From positions 1-64,000 of the forward strand of contig NZ_MLBF01000008.1 of the NCBI RefSeq assembly GCF_001936615.1: a stretch of 64,000 bases of DNA. The letters are read 5' to 3'. Made by a program: the position numbers and the translations under genes. The notes under the pieces are model-generated. The model worked only from the letters and a program-made list of their open reading frames with translations, did not search any database and was not told the origin of the DNA. Numbering within the stretch: position 1 is the stretch's first letter; every line of letters starts with the position of its first letter. This DNA is from Desulfosporosinus metallidurans (lineage in GTDB: Bacteria; Bacillota; Desulfitobacteriia; Desulfitobacteriales; Desulfitobacteriaceae). Positions 62,872 to 64,000 of the stretch are shown here, piece by piece.

Positions 62872-63807
62872 TTAAGCACTCTCCATCAGTGGTGGAAGAT
62901 TCGTTCTGCCAAAACTATTCGTGCCCCAGACTCCTAAAATAATTAGGGTTATCCCCACAGCCTGAAGCCAACCAAACTGCTCTCCCCGAAAAACCACACC
63001 CGAAAAAACCGACACAACCGTAACAAGATTTAAGATAGGTGCTGTTTGGGAAGCTGGCAGTTTTGCATACATATAATTAGAGAGGAAAAACGCAAGAACT
63101 GACGATATAATTCCCAAATAGAAGATCGCTTCTACCACACTCGCCAATTGAAGCGGTTTAAAGTAAGCCGAGATAGATCCTTCGATTGCGCTTTGGCCTA
63201 CTCCTAGCACATTAAAGATCACAGTCCCTGCCCACATCATAATAAAGGTGATCTCTAGGGGAGCAAACGTCCTAGAGGAGTGCCTTGCAAGAATACTGTA
63301 CGCACTGGCTGACAAAACAGCCACGAGAAGAGCAAGAATTCCCCAAAGATGTTCACCGACCTGAAAGCTTCCTTGAGCAGATACAATTAATATCACACCA
63401 AACACTGAGGCCAAAATCGAAAGGACCTGCTTTGAATTAAGTCTTTCTTTAAGAAAAACCGCAGCCATGACTGCAATTGCTACTGGAACCAAAGCAATAA
63501 CCATACCCGCCTCAGAGGCAGAAGTCCACTTGACTCCCCAAGTCTCCCCTAAAAAGTAAATTCCCGGTTGAAAAAGTGCTAGGAGAACTAATGAGAAAAT
63601 AGGTTTTCCTTTGAGGTCAATGCGGATCACGCCAATCAACTTTAACACCGTGAGCAGAAGCGCTGCGACCCCGAAACGAAAACCAAGCAGCTGGAGGGGA
63701 AACGTATGGTTTAAGGTCTCCTTAGTAAATAAAAAGGAGAAACCCCAGATCACCGCCATGCCGATTCCAGCAAGGATGGGCAGGCTTGAAGATGATTTAG
63801 AACTCAT
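62872..63807 (-). CDS. EamA-family drug/metabolite transporter
   Basis: A 311-residue membrane protein with ten hydrophobic segments in two EamA repeats (first starting GIGMAVIWGFSFLFTKE, second about residue 155 with LLVAVLSASAYSILARH). The family exports amino acids or other metabolites; the substrate is unknown. The start is taken as ATG 63807 (GGGTGA eight bases upstream); GTG 63819 is an alternative overlapping the amidohydrolase stop. Confidence 0.88.
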   Translation of the reverse strand: MSSKSSSSLPILAGIGMAVIWGFSFLFTKETLNHTFPLQLLGFRFGVAALLLTVLKLIGVIRIDLKGKPIFSLVLLALFQPGIYFLGETWGVKWTSASEAGMVIALVPVAIAVMAAVFLKERLNSKQVLSILASVFGVILIVSAQGSFQVGEHLWGILALLVAVLSASAYSILARHSSRTFAPLEITFIMMWAGTVIFNVLGVGQSAIEGSISAYFKPLQLASVVEAIFYLGIISSVLAFFLSNYMYAKLPASQTAPILNLVTVVSVFSGVVFRGEQFGWLQAVGITLIILGVWGTNSFGRTNLPPLMESA

Positions 63808-63811
63808 ACGC

Positions 63812-64000
63812 TCATTCACCCGCCCTGGGTTCTGGATTTACAATTTTGCCGTCAATAATGACATAAAGCGGTCGGGCCGTGATGACAAAGGGATGTTCAC
63901 TCCAGATGACAATATCCGCGTCTTTCCCCACCTCCAGAGATCCTATGCGCTCAGACACCCCCAAGATTTCTGCGGGATTAATGGTAATAGCCTTAAGTGC
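63812..64000 (-). CDS. amidohydrolase, C-terminal end (cut by window edge)
   Basis: The last 62 codons of a gene entering from the right edge: ALKAITINPAEILGVSERIG then SLEVGKDADIVIWSEHPF. This is the characteristic C-terminal part of the imidazolonepropionase/dihydroorotase-like amidohydrolase family, where the composite beta domain follows the barrel. The catalytic metal site is outside the window. Its stop is seven bases upstream of the transporter ATG, so the two are co-transcribed. Confidence 0.85.
   Translation of the reverse strand, partial: ALKAITINPAEILGVSERIGSLEVGKDADIVIWSEHPFVITARPLYVIIDGKIVNPEPRAGE

Overview
The window looks like a chromosomal segment of an anaerobic, spore-former-type Firmicute of the Desulfosporosinus/Desulfitobacterium kind (Peptococcaceae). 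This is an inference from gene content, not a database match. It rests on a selenocysteine formate dehydrogenase with NuoE/NuoF-like partners, molybdenum-cofactor genes, a CIRCE-controlled groESL operon, an anaerobe-type ThiS/G/H/F/E/C thiamine operon, a sigma-54 acetoin regulon and heterodisulfide-reductase-like proteins. Two genes read UGA as selenocysteine: formate dehydrogenase and a small glutaredoxin. The organism should therefore have Sec machinery.

Region 1 (about 1-13.7 kb) is an AT-rich accessory/defence island. From the left it holds a frameshifted ABC exporter fragment, a probable type I (TxpA-like) toxin, a GC-rich non-coding block of unknown nature and a Hachiman-type anti-phage pair (HamA nuclease, HamB helicase). 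These are followed by a complete group II intron with its maturase, a XerC-like recombinase and a MqsR-like toxin with a MqsA/Panacea antitoxin under a palindromic operator. Small mobile-element genes (DUF3846 and unknowns, one apparently frameshifted) and a second integrase abut the 3' end of groEL.

Region 2 (13.7-22.2 kb) is core genome: groEL/groES with CIRCE, a NYN-domain protein, and molybdenum-cofactor genes (mog, a MOSC gene, moaC, moaA) behind a structured leader ending in an intrinsic terminator (likely a Moco-type riboswitch). Then come fdhD, mobA, the selenocysteine glutaredoxin, and a fossil thi operon in which the 5' part of a TPP riboswitch is joined directly to the last ~165 bases of thiC.

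Region 3 (22.2-47.7 kb) is an acetoin/2,3-butanediol and lipoate region. One ~13 kb minus-strand operon encodes a Lin0512 protein, acetoin dehydrogenase E1 alpha and beta, AcoX, an E2 fused to an AhpD-like domain, a LipB-LipA fusion, two GcvH-like lipoyl carriers, a GlcD-like flavoprotein, a GlcF/HdrD-like iron-sulfur protein, two LipS-type radical SAM proteins and a methyltransferase. No dihydrolipoamide dehydrogenase (E3) is present. Upstream are butanediol dehydrogenase, a membrane protein, a diacetyl/acetoin reductase, two sigma-54 activators, two lipoate-ligase-like proteins and a LipT-like flavoprotein. Six sigma-54 (-24/-12) promoters and several GAAC/GTTC inverted repeats tie these genes into one regulon.

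Region 4 (47.7-64 kb) holds a DUF6506 gene, a TPP-riboswitch-controlled thiSGHFEC operon, and a selenocysteine formate dehydrogenase operon with 5-formyl-THF cyclo-ligase. It continues with a cluster of DnaA boxes, a GC-rich hairpin/repeat region, the t6A genes tsaD-rimI-tsaB and tsaE, an EamA transporter and the 3' end of an amidohydrolase.

The most interesting candidate system is the acetoin dehydrogenase operon. It lacks E3 but carries two LbpA-like lipoyl proteins, a GlcD/HdrD-like redox pair and both known lipoyl-synthesis chemistries. This suggests a non-canonical route for electrons leaving dihydrolipoamide.
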